From Pseudomonadales bacterium (GTDB taxonomy: Bacteria; Pseudomonadota; Gammaproteobacteria; Pseudomonadales; Azotimanducaceae): a DNA stretch of 47,439 nucleotides. The notes beneath the pieces are model-generated. The model worked only from the letters and a program-made list of their open reading frames with translations. It searched no databases and was not told the DNA's origin. Shown here piece by piece: positions 33,599-42,669 of the stretch (within the stretch, counting starts at the first letter, position 1; the number at the start of each line of letters is the position of its first letter). Made by a program: the position numbers and the translations under genes. Where the stretch lies: the NCBI GenBank assembly GCA_023300545.1, contig JALZVT010000045.1, positions 1 through 47,439 on the forward strand, in the 5' to 3' direction.

Positions 33599-34714
33599 AT
33601 GAACTTATTGCAATGCCTCCGTGTCGTTTTGCTGCTTGCGGCCAGCTGTCTCAGTTTTACTGTATCGGCCGACCGGGTTAAAGACCTCGCGGGAGTTGCG
33701 GGTGTGCGCAGTAACCAGCTCATTGGCTTTGGTCTCGTGGTTGGATTGGATAGCACTGGCGACCAAACGTCTCAGGCTCCCTTCACCGTACAAGCGCTGA
33801 AAAATATGCTTGTCCAGTTGGGTATCACCGTTCCTGTAGGTGTTGACCCACAATTGCGGAACGTTGCTGCCGTATCGGTTCATGCGGTTCTTCCGGCGTT
33901 TAGTAAGCCGGGGCAGAGTATAGATGTCACGGTGTCTTCTATTGCTAATGCAGGCAGCCTTCGCGGTGGCAGTCTGTTAATAACGCCATTGAAAGGTTTG
34001 GATGGTCAGATCTATGCCATAGCCCAAGGCAATCTTGTGGTTGGGGGGCTTGATGTTGGTGGTTTGGATGGTTCAAAAATCACCGTTAACGTACCAAGCG
34101 TCGGACGAGTTCCAAACGGCGCGATGGTTGAGCGAGATGTTCCAAATGATTTTTCTGAGGGGGAGACTATTACGTTCAACCTCCACACTGCAGACTTCAC
34201 CACTGCCACTAGGCTGGCTGATCGTATCAACACGGCAGTTGGGCCCGGTACGGCGAGCGCTTTGGATTCTATGTCTGTAGAGGTGCTAGCGCCACAAGAC
34301 TCTTCACAACGCATCTCCTATTTATCGATGTTGGAAAATCTTGAGGTAGAACGTGGTGAGGCGGCTGCCAAAGTGATCGTGAATTCGCGTACGGGAACCA
34401 TCGTTATCGGTGCTCACGTTGAGGTTTCGCCGGCGGCCGTGTCTCACGGATCGCTGGTGGTCACCATCAAGGAAAATACTGATGTTAGCCAGCCGGATGG
34501 GTTTGGTCGTGGCGGGCAAACTGCAGTAACTGCGGATACTCAGATTGATGTCGAACAACTAGGCAGCCGAATGTTCTTGTTTGAACCGGGTGTCAGTCTC
34601 GATGAAATTGTTCGTGCGGTTAATGAAGTAGGAGCCGCACCAGGTGATCTGGTTGCCATTCTGGAAGCACTCAAGCACGCAGGCTCACTGCATGCTGAGT
34701 TGTTAATCATTTAG
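33599..34714 (+). CDS. flgI: P-ring protein FlgI
   Basis: The 371-residue protein has a signal peptide (cleavage near VSA-DR, residue 24) and begins its mature part [20 protein letters not shown] followed by [13 protein letters not shown], the FlgI hallmark. It forms the ring in peptidoglycan with FlgA's help. The start is directly after the flgH stop. Confidence 0.96.
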   Translation: MNLLQCLRVVLLLAASCLSFTVSADRVKDLAGVAGVRSNQLIGFGLVVGLDSTGDQTSQAPFTVQALKNMLVQLGITVPVGVDPQLRNVAAVSVHAVLPAFSKPGQSIDVTVSSIANAGSLRGGSLLITPLKGLDGQIYAIAQGNLVVGGLDVGGLDGSKITVNVPSVGRVPNGAMVERDVPNDFSEGETITFNLHTADFTTATRLADRINTAVGPGTASALDSMSVEVLAPQDSSQRISYLSMLENLEVERGEAAAKVIVNSRTGTIVIGAHVEVSPAAVSHGSLVVTIKENTDVSQPDGFGRGGQTAVTADTQIDVEQLGSRMFLFEPGVSLDEIVRAVNEVGAAPGDLVAILEALKHAGSLHAELLII

Positions 34715-34726
34715 GGAGTACTCCAA

Positions 34727-35215
34727 TTGACTATGTCTAGCGCTCTGTCTATTCCGGGTGCCAGGGGTGAAATGCCCCAGGCCGTGTTCACGGATTTCTC
34801 TACTCTCAACGCACTGCGTAGCGGTGCAGAGGGCAGTGACGATTCTGATGGCAGTCAACTCAAAGAGGCTGCCCGCCAGTTTTCGTCGATATTTTTGCAC
34901 ATGGCTTTGAAAAGCATGCGTGATGCAAGCTTTGGCGGCGGCATGCTGGATAGCAAGCAATCCGAGTTTTACCGTGACATGTTTGATCAGCAGCTCGCGT
35001 TGGACCTTAGCGAGGGGGAAGGCTTTGGAATGACCGATTTGATTGTCCAGCAGCTCTCTCCTGATGTAGACGCTGCTGCGCCACCGGTTCCTGCACTCAA
35101 TGCTGTGCAAGCCTATTCTCGAGTAGCGCAAACCACACCAGCGATTAAAGAATCAGAAGATTCGGTCGATAACCAATCTAATAGTAATAAGACAACTCGC
35201 TTGGCCTTACCATGA
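34727..35215 (+). CDS. flgJ: Rod cap protein FlgJ, single-domain form lacking muramidase
   Basis: The 162-residue protein covers only the N-terminal rod-capping domain: LKEAARQFSSIFLHMALKSM, then GGGMLDSKQSEFYRDMFDQQ and LALDLSEGEGFGMTDLIVQQL. E. coli-type FlgJ is about 310 residues, with a C-terminal glucosaminidase that opens peptidoglycan; here the frame ends after a short tail and flgK starts 4 bp before the stop, so no muramidase domain remains. The TTG at 34727 has GGGAG eight bases upstream; an ATG at 34733 is possible. Confidence 0.93.
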   Translation: MTMSSALSIPGARGEMPQAVFTDFSTLNALRSGAEGSDDSDGSQLKEAARQFSSIFLHMALKSMRDASFGGGMLDSKQSEFYRDMFDQQLALDLSEGEGFGMTDLIVQQLSPDVDAAAPPVPALNAVQAYSRVAQTTPAIKESEDSVDNQSNSNKTTRLALP

Positions 35216-37098
35216 GCTCGATTCTTGGAAACGCACTGTCCGGATTGCTGTCGTTTCAAAGCAGCTTGGCAACAACAAGTCATAACATCGCCAATGTGAA
35301 TACCGAAGGGTTTTCCAGACAACGTGTAAATTTGACAACGCTGCCTGCTAACCAAATCGGTGGAGCGAGCCTTGGCAGCGGTGTGGGCGTGAATGGAATC
35401 GATCGGGTACTGGATGGATTCCAAGTCGCAGAAGTCAGAACTCAGGTCACCCAACAGGGCCGTCTTGAAGTGTTTAGTCAGTTATCGCGAGAACTCGATA
35501 GTTTTCTTGGTAACTCTGCATCTGGCTTGTCGCCTGCGTTGCTCGGTTTTTTTGAAGGCGTACAGGCAGCCGCCGATGATCCATCATCAACCGCTGCTCG
35601 GCAATCTTTATTGAGTCAGGCTGGCGTGTTAACGGAACGTTTTGCGTCGCTCGATAACCTGCTAGTGTCAAAGCAGAACACGCTCACTGATCGAGTATCG
35701 GCATCGCTTCCAGAGGTTAACTCCCTCGCTGCTGCGCTTGCAGATCTTAATACCGGCATTACCGCGGCGAGTTCTGGTGTGAGTGGAGCGCCCAACGACC
35801 TGCTTGACCAACGAGACCATGTGATTGCGCAGCTGGCTGAGCAATTGTCGGTGGAGGTTGTTGCTCAGAGCGATGGCGCGCTGAACATCTTTATCGGCAG
35901 TGGCCAGGCGCTCGTGCTCGGCGGCCAAGCAAGTTCATTGCGGTTAGGTAATGGTGAGTTCGGCGGGGTGAACCCCGAAATATTCCTTGATTCGATTGCC
36001 GGTACCAGTTTGATTACTAATTCCCTGAGTGGGGGACAGATAGGCGGGTTGCTTGATGCCGGCCGCGAGCTCATTGACCCGAGTCGTAATCAACTTGGCC
36101 AACTGAGCGTTGCGCTCGCCAAGGTAGCCAATGAAGTGCATGGCAGCGGTCTGACTTTGAACGGAGAGCTGGGTGGGGACCTGTTCTCAATTGGCCAACC
36201 CAAAGTGTTTGAGAGCGCCAACAATGCGGGTACTGGAACTCTTGAACTGTCAATTTCTGACGCGAGTGAGCTCACAGCCAGCGATTATCAGGTTCAGATC
36301 TCTGGCTCCGATGTTCAACTTATTCGTATGGATACTAGAACGACGGTACCGCTGTCAGGCAGTGGTACAGCCCTAGATCCCTATGTTGCTGATGGTTTGG
36401 AGATTGTGGTTTCAGGATCACTCGCTGATGGTGATGCGTTTATGCTCAAGCCAACCAGCGGTCTCGCCAGCGAAATTTCTTTGGCGGTTAACAATACGGC
36501 TGATCTTGCCCTGGCTGGTGCCGTCAGGGCGTCAACTGATCTTGCGAACAGCGGAACAGTGCAGGTGGAATCAGTCGGCGTTGTAGACTCGACGAACTCT
36601 GACCTGCTGGGCGCCGTATCTATCGAATTCTTGTCGGATTCCACTTTTTCGGTGAACGGTGCGGGTAGCTTTGCCTATAGCGCTGATACACCGATTGAGA
36701 TCAATGGTTGGCAACTCGCGTTATCCGGCACTCCCCAGCCGGGTGATCGCGTTGAAGTAGACATTAACGTTGGCGGTGTTGGCGACAACCGCAACGCGTT
36801 GGCGCTTAGTCAGGTTTTCGATGAAGGCGTGTTGGAGGGTGGCAGACTCAGTGTAGAAGACGCCTATTCGGTTCTGCTTTCCAACGTGAGTACCACAACA
36901 CAACAGTCAGAAATTCGGTTGGAAGCGCAAAACACAATCACGCAGCAGGCGATTGCAGAGCAGCAATCTGTGTCCGGTGTGAATCTGGATGAGGAAGCTG
37001 CAAATATGGTTCGTTTTCAACAGGCATACCAGGCCACAGCACAAATGCTGAGTGTGGCCGATAGCTTGTTTCAAACGCTGCTCGGCGCAGTGAGGTAA
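35212..37098 (+). CDS. flgK: Hook-associated protein 1 FlgK
   Basis: The 628-residue protein begins MSSILGNALSGLLSFQSSLA, then TTSHNIANVNTEGFSRQRVN, and ends with SGVNLDEEAANMVRFQQAYQ and ATAQMLSVADSLFQTLLGAV, as expected for FlgK. The middle domain is longer than in E. coli (547 residues). It joins hook and filament. The ATG overlaps flgJ by 4 bp; flgL follows after two bases. Confidence 0.96.
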   Translation: MSSILGNALSGLLSFQSSLATTSHNIANVNTEGFSRQRVNLTTLPANQIGGASLGSGVGVNGIDRVLDGFQVAEVRTQVTQQGRLEVFSQLSRELDSFLGNSASGLSPALLGFFEGVQAAADDPSSTAARQSLLSQAGVLTERFASLDNLLVSKQNTLTDRVSASLPEVNSLAAALADLNTGITAASSGVSGAPNDLLDQRDHVIAQLAEQLSVEVVAQSDGALNIFIGSGQALVLGGQASSLRLGNGEFGGVNPEIFLDSIAGTSLITNSLSGGQIGGLLDAGRELIDPSRNQLGQLSVALAKVANEVHGSGLTLNGELGGDLFSIGQPKVFESANNAGTGTLELSISDASELTASDYQVQISGSDVQLIRMDTRTTVPLSGSGTALDPYVADGLEIVVSGSLADGDAFMLKPTSGLASEISLAVNNTADLALAGAVRASTDLANSGTVQVESVGVVDSTNSDLLGAVSIEFLSDSTFSVNGAGSFAYSADTPIEINGWQLALSGTPQPGDRVEVDINVGGVGDNRNALALSQVFDEGVLEGGRLSVEDAYSVLLSNVSTTTQQSEIRLEAQNTITQQAIAEQQSVSGVNLDEEAANMVRFQQAYQATAQMLSVADSLFQTLLGAVR

Positions 37099-37100
37099 CT

Positions 37101-38297
37101 ATGCGGGTATCGACATCAGGCCTTCAACAGCAGTCGCTTAACGTCATCCTCCAGCAGCAATCGACAGTCGCTCGGACTCAACTCCAGGTAGCTAGCGGTC
37201 GAAACTTGCTGTCTCCGGCTGATGATCCGGTTGGCTCTCAACGAGCGGTGCAATTGGAACAATCTATTGGCAAGCTTGATCAGTACAACACCAACGCCCA
37301 GATAACTGTTAGTCGTTTGAGCGTAGAAGAGAACCAGTTGTCGGCGGCCGGAGACGTACTTCAGCGAGTTCGAGAGTTGGTTGTTCAAGCGTCCAATGCC
37401 ACACAAACAACTGAGGCCCGTGGCATCATTGCGACCAACATTCGCGAACTGAATGCCGAACTGCTAGCTATTGCTAACTCTGAAAATGGCCAGGGCGAGT
37501 TCATCTTTGCCGGAACTAAAACCGATACTCGACCTTTCTCCCGTGATTCTACAGGTGTCAGTTATTCGGGTGATCAGAATCGCCGCGAGCTACAGATTGC
37601 CGATGGGCGATTTATGGCTGATGGTGATAACGGTTCGCACCTTTTTATGGATATCCCAGACGGTAACGGGGCGTTTTCTGTTGAGGTTCCGTTGAGCAAT
37701 ACGGGCACAGCTGTGGCTGAGAACTCGACTCTGCTTGACCCTAGACTCTATGACCAAGATACCTATACGGTGCGTTTTGTAACTCCAGATAGCTATGAAG
37801 TATTGCCCAGCGGAGGTGGCCCGGCTGTTGCCAGTGGGGCCTACACAGACGGCGATACGCTTGCATTCCAGGGTATTGAAATGCGTTTGAGTGGTCAGCC
37901 GGAAGTGGGTGACGAGTTTGTTGCTGTACCGAGTCGTGCTCAAGATGTGTTCACCAGTATTGATCGCATTGTAGAAGCATTGGAGTTTCCGGTACAGAAC
38001 GAGAGTCTACGAGCAACCGCACGCACCGAACTCAATGCAGGAATATACAATCTCGATCAGGCACTCGGCCGGGTGCTTGAAGTACGAAGCGACGTCGGTA
38101 GCCGTTTGCAAGCGTTAGACAGCCAGGAGGTAGTAAACGCGGAACTGGATATTCAGCTGCGCTCGACGCTCTCTGACATTGTTGATGTGGACTACGCCGA
38201 GGCTATCAGCCGCTTGAATTCTCAACTTACTGGTCTGGAGGCCGCCCAGCGTTCTTTTGCTCGCTTGCAAGACCTTTCGCTCTTCAACTATCTGTAG
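37101..38297 (+). CDS. flgL: Hook-associated protein 3 FlgL
   Basis: The 398-residue protein starts MRVSTSGLQQQSLNVILQQQ and contains LQVASGRNLLSPADDPVGSQ near 28-47, the conserved flagellin-like motif, and ends DYAEAISRLNSQLTGLEAAQ with RSFARLQDLSLFNYL. It is the second junction protein. It is the last gene of the flg operon, followed by the flagellin promoter region. Confidence 0.95.
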   Translation: MRVSTSGLQQQSLNVILQQQSTVARTQLQVASGRNLLSPADDPVGSQRAVQLEQSIGKLDQYNTNAQITVSRLSVEENQLSAAGDVLQRVRELVVQASNATQTTEARGIIATNIRELNAELLAIANSENGQGEFIFAGTKTDTRPFSRDSTGVSYSGDQNRRELQIADGRFMADGDNGSHLFMDIPDGNGAFSVEVPLSNTGTAVAENSTLLDPRLYDQDTYTVRFVTPDSYEVLPSGGGPAVASGAYTDGDTLAFQGIEMRLSGQPEVGDEFVAVPSRAQDVFTSIDRIVEALEFPVQNESLRATARTELNAGIYNLDQALGRVLEVRSDVGSRLQALDSQEVVNAELDIQLRSTLSDIVDVDYAEAISRLNSQLTGLEAAQRSFARLQDLSLFNYL

Positions 38298-38371
38298 CGG
38301 GATTGGTGACGGCAGATTTCGGTGGAATCAGACTGTTAACCAGTTCTCATTCTTAGCAGTGCTACACAGAA

Positions 38372-38401
38372 TAACTACAGTTTTCGGGAGCCGGCCGATA
38401 A
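38372..38401 (+). promoter_or_regulatory. Probable sigma-28 promoter of the flagellin gene
   Basis: GCCGATAA (38394-38401) is a perfect FliA -10 box about 100 bp upstream of the flagellin ATG. No TAAA stands 15 bases before it; TAAC at 38372-38375 (18-nt spacer) or CTAC at 38375-38378 (15-nt) are the nearest -35 candidates, so the -35 is weak. Confidence 0.65.
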
Positions 38402-38502
38402 CTATTCACAAGGTGGCGATTGATTCCCGACTTCGGTTGTCCTTCGGTCACCAAGATTAGACAACCGATACTCTATTTGGAAATTTGATAAGGAGGCTAG
38501 TA

Positions 38503-39954
38503 ATGGCCCTTGGAATTAACACCAACATTCTGTCGCTTAACGCGCAGAGAAACCTGAATAGCTCGCAAAGCTCGTTGCAGACTTCTCTGGAGCGTCTATC
38601 GACTGGTCTGCGAATTAACAGTGCGAAGGACGACGCAGCTGGCCTTGCGATTGCCGAACGCTTCACCACGCAGATTCGTGGTCTTGACCAGGCGGTACGA
38701 AACGCTTCTGACGGCATCTCTTTGTCGCAGACGGCTGAAAGTGCGCTGGGCGAACTGACGAACAACTTGCAGCGGGTTCGAGAGCTAGCGATTCAGTCAG
38801 CTAACTCAACCAACTCATCCGGTGACCGGGCGGCCCTTGACCAGGAAGTACAGCAGCGAGTAGCTGAGATTGATCGGATCGCTCGTCAGACCGCGTTCAA
38901 CGGCCAGAAAGTTCTGGATGGTACCTTTGGTACGGCAGCATTCCAGGTGGGTGCGAACGTTGGTGAAACTATTTCGTTAACGCTTAACAATGGCGTAGCA
39001 GCCGGCCAAATCGGTCAAATTGCTGAAGAAACAGGCGGAGAAGTTTCGGCTTCGGGGCTGAGTAACGGCGGTCTGACCATTCAGGTGGGCACCGCAGCGG
39101 TATCTTCTGTGTCTGAATCGGTTAACGGTTCTGGTGCTGGTCAAGAGGCTGACAGTGCATTTGCTAAAGCAGCAGCACTGAACGCGGCCAGTGTTCCGGG
39201 TTTAACGGTAACCGCGGTCAACTCGCAAACGGAAACGTCAGCTTTTAGCGACATTACGCTCTCAGGAGGAACAGGTACCTATGATCTGACCGTAAATGGG
39301 ACAAAAGTGCTTGCGGAAACTGAGGACGGCGTACTCACCGCGGAAGATATTGTTTCGGCAGTTAACCTGAACACCGGGGTTACAGGAGTTTCCGCAACAG
39401 TAGAAGACGTTACCGGAATCATCACGTTTGATACTACCGATGGTCGTAACATTACCATCCAAGAGGAACTCGGTGCTAGCGGTGTTGCCGGTACTGGTGT
39501 TGACGGTAGTGTTTCTGATGCCACTGGTGTGACTAGCAGAGGTTCGCTTACTCTGAGTGCGGCAGAGACGATTCAGCTAAATGGCTCGCAGGAAGCTAAT
39601 ATCGGCTTCTCGGACTCGCAGTCGATCACGGTCGATGATGTCACTCTGAGCTCTATTAACGTGCTCGATGTTGAACAGTCGAACAACACGATCAAGCGAA
39701 TTGACTCGGCGTTGACCTCGGTGAGTAGCCTGCGAAGTAACTTTGGTGCGATTCAAAACCGCTTTGAATCAACCATCGCCAACCTCCAGGCTGTTTCTGA
39801 AAACCTGTCGGCCTCACGGTCACGGATTCAGGATGCTGACTTTGCAGCAGAAACCGCCGCACTGACTCGTGCGCAGATTCTGCAGCAGGCCGGTGTCTCG
39901 ATTCTCGCTCAGGCGAACCAGGCTCCTCAGGTCGCTCTAAGTCTGCTGGGCTAA
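38503..39954 (+). CDS. fliC: Flagellin
   Basis: From ATG 38503, placed six bases after a full AGGAGG, the protein has 483 residues; the frame extends to 38485 but that start lacks a ribosome site. The D0/D1 ends are canonical: ALGINTNILSLNAQRNLNSS at the N-terminus with GLRINSAKDDAAGLAIAERF, and at the C-terminus SRIQDADFAAETAALTRAQI then AGVSILAQANQAPQVALSLL. The central domain (about 170-370) includes a flagellin IN motif (TGTYDLTVNGTKVL, DIVSAVNLNTGVTGVSATV). Only one flagellin gene is in the window. Transcription is expected from FliA and ends at a strong hairpin. Confidence 0.96.
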   Translation: MALGINTNILSLNAQRNLNSSQSSLQTSLERLSTGLRINSAKDDAAGLAIAERFTTQIRGLDQAVRNASDGISLSQTAESALGELTNNLQRVRELAIQSANSTNSSGDRAALDQEVQQRVAEIDRIARQTAFNGQKVLDGTFGTAAFQVGANVGETISLTLNNGVAAGQIGQIAEETGGEVSASGLSNGGLTIQVGTAAVSSVSESVNGSGAGQEADSAFAKAAALNAASVPGLTVTAVNSQTETSAFSDITLSGGTGTYDLTVNGTKVLAETEDGVLTAEDIVSAVNLNTGVTGVSATVEDVTGIITFDTTDGRNITIQEELGASGVAGTGVDGSVSDATGVTSRGSLTLSAAETIQLNGSQEANIGFSDSQSITVDDVTLSSINVLDVEQSNNTIKRIDSALTSVSSLRSNFGAIQNRFESTIANLQAVSENLSASRSRIQDADFAAETAALTRAQILQQAGVSILAQANQAPQVALSLLG

Positions 39955-39975
39955 TAGCTCAGTCACTTGAGGCAT

Positions 39976-40007
39976 GAAGGGTGGCGCATGAGCGTCACCC
40001 TTCTTTC
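39976..40007 (+). terminator. Intrinsic terminator after flagellin
   Basis: GAAGGGTG (39976-39983) pairs with CACCCTTC (39996-40003), extended by a wobble and CGC/GCG-type pairing toward the loop, and is followed by TTTCT. It lies 22 bp after the flagellin stop and separates flagellin from flaG. Confidence 0.85.
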
Positions 40008-40033
40008 TAACAAATACATTGATGGGAGGCTAT

Positions 40034-40420
40034 ATGTCTGACATCTCTCTCGAACCGGCAACTGGGACTTTGCCGAACGTACAAAAAGTAGACATTGGTC
40101 GCGCCTCTAGAGAGGCCGGCAAGGCAGAAGTGGCAAAGGAAACAGCTTCGCGGTCCATCAGGAGCGCGAGTGACGAAGACGAGCGTAAATCGCCGCCAAA
40201 AGAAGAGGTGCAGGCAGCGGTCGACAAGTTACAGAGCTATTCCAACAGGTTGAATCGAGATTTGGAGTTCAGTGTTGACGACCCGAGTGGTCGAATGGTT
40301 GTGACCGTCAAAGACAGCGCAACCGACGACGTGATTCGACAAATTCCCTCGGAAGAGGCACTGAAGCTTGCGAATGAATTGGATAGTGGTGGCGTGAGTT
40401 TGTTTGATACTCGCGTCTGA
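40034..40420 (+). CDS. flaG: FlaG family protein
   Basis: The 128-residue protein from ATG 40034 has GGGAGG five bases upstream. The C-terminal half is the FlaG domain: VDKLQSYSNRLNRDLEFSVD, then GRMVVTVKDSATDDVIRQIP and SEEALKLANELDSGG. FlaG proteins affect filament length in polar flagellates. The N-terminal half is charged and probably disordered. Positioned between flagellin and fliD, as in Vibrio and Pseudomonas. Confidence 0.92.
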   Translation: MSDISLEPATGTLPNVQKVDIGRASREAGKAEVAKETASRSIRSASDEDERKSPPKEEVQAAVDKLQSYSNRLNRDLEFSVDDPSGRMVVTVKDSATDDVIRQIPSEEALKLANELDSGGVSLFDTRV

Positions 40421-40431
40421 TTAGTTGAGCC

Positions 40432-40461
40432 GCAGAAAAATCTCTTTGAAGAATTTTCTGC
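40432..40461. other. Inverted repeat between flaG and fliD
   Basis: GCAGAAAA (40432-40439) and TTTTCTGC (40454-40461) are perfect 8-base arms around a 14-nt loop, ending 19 bp before the fliD GTG start. No T-run follows; it could slow translation or cut the flaG transcript. Confidence 0.4.
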
Positions 40462-40480
40462 CTGGCAGGGGCAGTACAAA

Positions 40481-41863
40481 GTGGCAGAAATTACGTCGTT
40501 AGGCGCCGGTTCCGGCCTTGATCTCTCTGGCTTGGTTGACCAATTGGTGACTGTTGAGCGCCAATCAAGATCAAGTCGCCTAAATGTGAATGAAGCTAGA
40601 GTGCAGAACCAATTGAGCGGGTTCGGGCAGATCAAGGGAGCGGCATCTTCATTCCAGGATGCGCTGGAGCCACTCGAAGATTTGGCGGTGTACAGGGGCA
40701 GAGCAGCCACAACTGAAGAGGACGGTGTTTTTACAGCGACTGCCTCAGCTGAAGCTGCCACCGGTCGTTACGCCATAGAAGTTGTTTCGCTCGCACAAAC
40801 ACAGAAAGTCCGCACCGACGCCTTCGATTCTTCGATCGAGGCTATTGGTACCGGTACTATCACGATCTCGACGAGCGCCGAATCATTCTCGGTGACCATT
40901 GATGAAGAGGGTGGTTCGCTGGCGGATATTCGCGACGCCATAAATGCCTCAGCATCAAACTCCTCGGTAACCGCTGGCATAGTCAACAGCGTTGACGGCG
41001 CGCACCTGATTCTAACCGGTACCGACTCCGGTGAAGAGGCGGCGTTTTCCGTTGCTGTTGCAGGTGGTGATGGCGGGCTTGCAAGCCTTGCGTATGTGGC
41101 TGGGGGCGATGCTTCTGCATTCAGCGAGGTGAATGCGGCGGCTGACGCTCAGTTGCGTATTGACGGCCTCGCGGTGAGTGCGAGATCTAACACCGTCAAT
41201 GCCGCTATTGAAGGCGTAACCATCAATCTGCTCGCAGCGGAAGAAGGCACCATTCAGGAGGTGACCATCAGCTTCGATCGAGAGGCGGCAAAAGAGCAAA
41301 TCAATACCTTTGTACAGGGCTACAACAACCTTTTACAGACAGTGGGCAACCAGACCAGTTTCAATGCAGAAACCTTTCAGTCGGGCGCTTTGTTCGGTGA
41401 CAGCGCCGTGCGTTCGCTAGTAGGCGACGTGCGTGGTGTGGTGAACAGTCTGGGCACAAACCCAAACGTTGCGATTCGTTCGCTTGCACAGATTGGCATA
41501 ACAACCGAGCTGGATGGCAGCTTGAGCATTGACGATGCTCTGCTTGACGACGCGATGAATACTAATTTCGAAGAGGTCGGCTTTCTTTTTGCTGGTGAAG
41601 AGGGATTGGCGGCGCAATTGAACACGGTGTTAGGCGGCTATCTTGATAGCACTGGACGGCTAACGACCCGCACCGATTCTCTCGAAATCAGAGTCGAGGA
41701 TTTGGCGACTCAGCGCGAGGCGCTGGAACTCCGCATGGAGTCATTCGAAGCCAGAATTCGACGTCAGTTTACGGGGCTTGATTCTCTGATTAGCGAACTC
41801 AATAACACAAGTAATTTTCTCACCCAGCAGCTGGATGGTCTTCCAGGCTTTGGCAACAACTAG
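40481..41863 (+). CDS. fliD: Filament cap protein FliD
   Basis: The 460-residue protein starts at GTG 40481, giving MAEITSLGAGSGLDLSGLVD, the FliD N-terminus. The body contains EAATGRYAIEVVSLAQTQKV and the IN-like repeat; the C-terminus is a coiled coil with LEIRVEDLATQREALELRME, then IRRQFTGLDSLISELNNTSN and FLTQQL. It caps the filament and folds flagellin. fliS follows 12 bp later. Confidence 0.94.
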   Translation: MAEITSLGAGSGLDLSGLVDQLVTVERQSRSSRLNVNEARVQNQLSGFGQIKGAASSFQDALEPLEDLAVYRGRAATTEEDGVFTATASAEAATGRYAIEVVSLAQTQKVRTDAFDSSIEAIGTGTITISTSAESFSVTIDEEGGSLADIRDAINASASNSSVTAGIVNSVDGAHLILTGTDSGEEAAFSVAVAGGDGGLASLAYVAGGDASAFSEVNAAADAQLRIDGLAVSARSNTVNAAIEGVTINLLAAEEGTIQEVTISFDREAAKEQINTFVQGYNNLLQTVGNQTSFNAETFQSGALFGDSAVRSLVGDVRGVVNSLGTNPNVAIRSLAQIGITTELDGSLSIDDALLDDAMNTNFEEVGFLFAGEEGLAAQLNTVLGGYLDSTGRLTTRTDSLEIRVEDLATQREALELRMESFEARIRRQFTGLDSLISELNNTSNFLTQQLDGLPGFGNN

Positions 41864-41875
41864 AACAGGTAAACC

Positions 41876-42283
41876 ATGACTTACGCAACGGCACTTGCCG
41901 CATACCATTCAGTAGAAACGACTGCCGAGGTTGATTCCGCCAGTCCGGAGCGATTGATTCAAATGTTGCTCGACGGCGCTTTGAACAGAATTTACACCGC
42001 AAAAGGCGAGCTGCTACGTGGAGAGATTGCTGCAAAAGGCCTCTTAATTGGTAAGGCGATTTCGATTGTTGATGGATTGCGCGTTGCTCTAAACCCGGAG
42101 GCCGGCGCGATCAGTCAAAACCTCGAAGACCTATATGAATACATTGGTCGGCGCCTGCTGGAAGCCAACATCACAAACGATGTGGCGATATTAGATGAAA
42201 CGGCGGCGTTGTTGCACGAAATCAAAAGTGCCTGGGATGTGCTGGTTCAAACCGCTGCAGAAGGTAACGGTGTTGGCCAATGA
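41876..42283 (+). CDS. fliS: Flagellin export chaperone FliS
   Basis: The 135-residue helical protein carries FliS motifs: SPERLIQMLLDGALNRIYTA, IGKAISIVDGLRVALNPEAG and LEDLYEYIGRRLLEANITND. It holds flagellin unfolded for export by binding its C-terminal D0 helix. It overlaps the next gene by 4 bp. Confidence 0.95.
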   Translation: MTYATALAAYHSVETTAEVDSASPERLIQMLLDGALNRIYTAKGELLRGEIAAKGLLIGKAISIVDGLRVALNPEAGAISQNLEDLYEYIGRRLLEANITNDVAILDETAALLHEIKSAWDVLVQTAAEGNGVGQ

Positions 42284-42582
42284 GTGCGACTGCGCACGTG
42301 GCGATGGCCCTTCACAGGCTCGGTGAGAAACTAGGGGAACTGCAGCTACTCGAGGAAGCTGACGCGATGACTCTGCTGGTCTCGCAGCAGCGGTGGATCT
42401 TAGAGGACTATGTTCGAGCGACCCCGTCGAGCGAGATTGACTATCAGCTGTTGCGTGGTGTGTTCTCTGAAACGACTCGTTTGATGGAGAAAGCCCGGTT
42501 GGCGCATGCCGAGGTCGCCGTCGAGCTTGATTCGCTGTCGCTGGGCCGCAATGCGGTATCAGCCTATGGGGGTGACGCCTAA
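42280..42582 (+). CDS. fliT: FliT-like small protein
   Basis: A 100-residue protein, predicted all helix, at the place where FliT follows FliS (4-bp ATGA overlap). Sequence similarity to FliT is weak, as in most FliT proteins of polar flagellates, so the name rests mainly on size, helix content and position. FliT serves FliD as an export chaperone. It ends 87 bp before the first activator gene. Confidence 0.65.
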   Translation: MSATAHVAMALHRLGEKLGELQLLEEADAMTLLVSQQRWILEDYVRATPSSEIDYQLLRGVFSETTRLMEKARLAHAEVAVELDSLSLGRNAVSAYGGDA

Positions 42583-42590
42583 ACCCCCGA

Positions 42591-42618
42591 CTGGCAATTC
42601 TGGCAGGCGAACTATACT
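42591..42618 (+). promoter_or_regulatory. Candidate sigma-70 promoter of the tandem activator genes
   Basis: CTGGCA (42591-42596) and TATACT (42613-42618) are 16 bases apart, four and five of six matching the -35 and -10 consensus. A housekeeping promoter is what a class I flagellar regulator needs. The site is short and unconfirmed. Confidence 0.45.
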
Positions 42619-42634
42619 CAAGGTGTGACCTGAA

Positions 42635-42651
42635 GCACTCTCTGGGAGTGC
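42635..42651 (+). other. 5' leader hairpin before the FleQ-like gene
   Basis: GCACTC (42635-42640) and GAGTGC (42646-42651) form a perfect 6-bp stem with a TCTGG loop, ending five bases before the AAAAGGA ribosome site (42656-42662) of the next gene. It could affect translation of the activator. Confidence 0.4.
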
Positions 42652-42669
42652 ATCGAAAAGGATGTTGCC

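Noticed and set aside
42588-42610. TGGCA words upstream of the first activator as a sigma-54 promoter
   Set aside because: No GC doublet occurs ten bases after either GG; a sigma-70-type pair explains the segment better.
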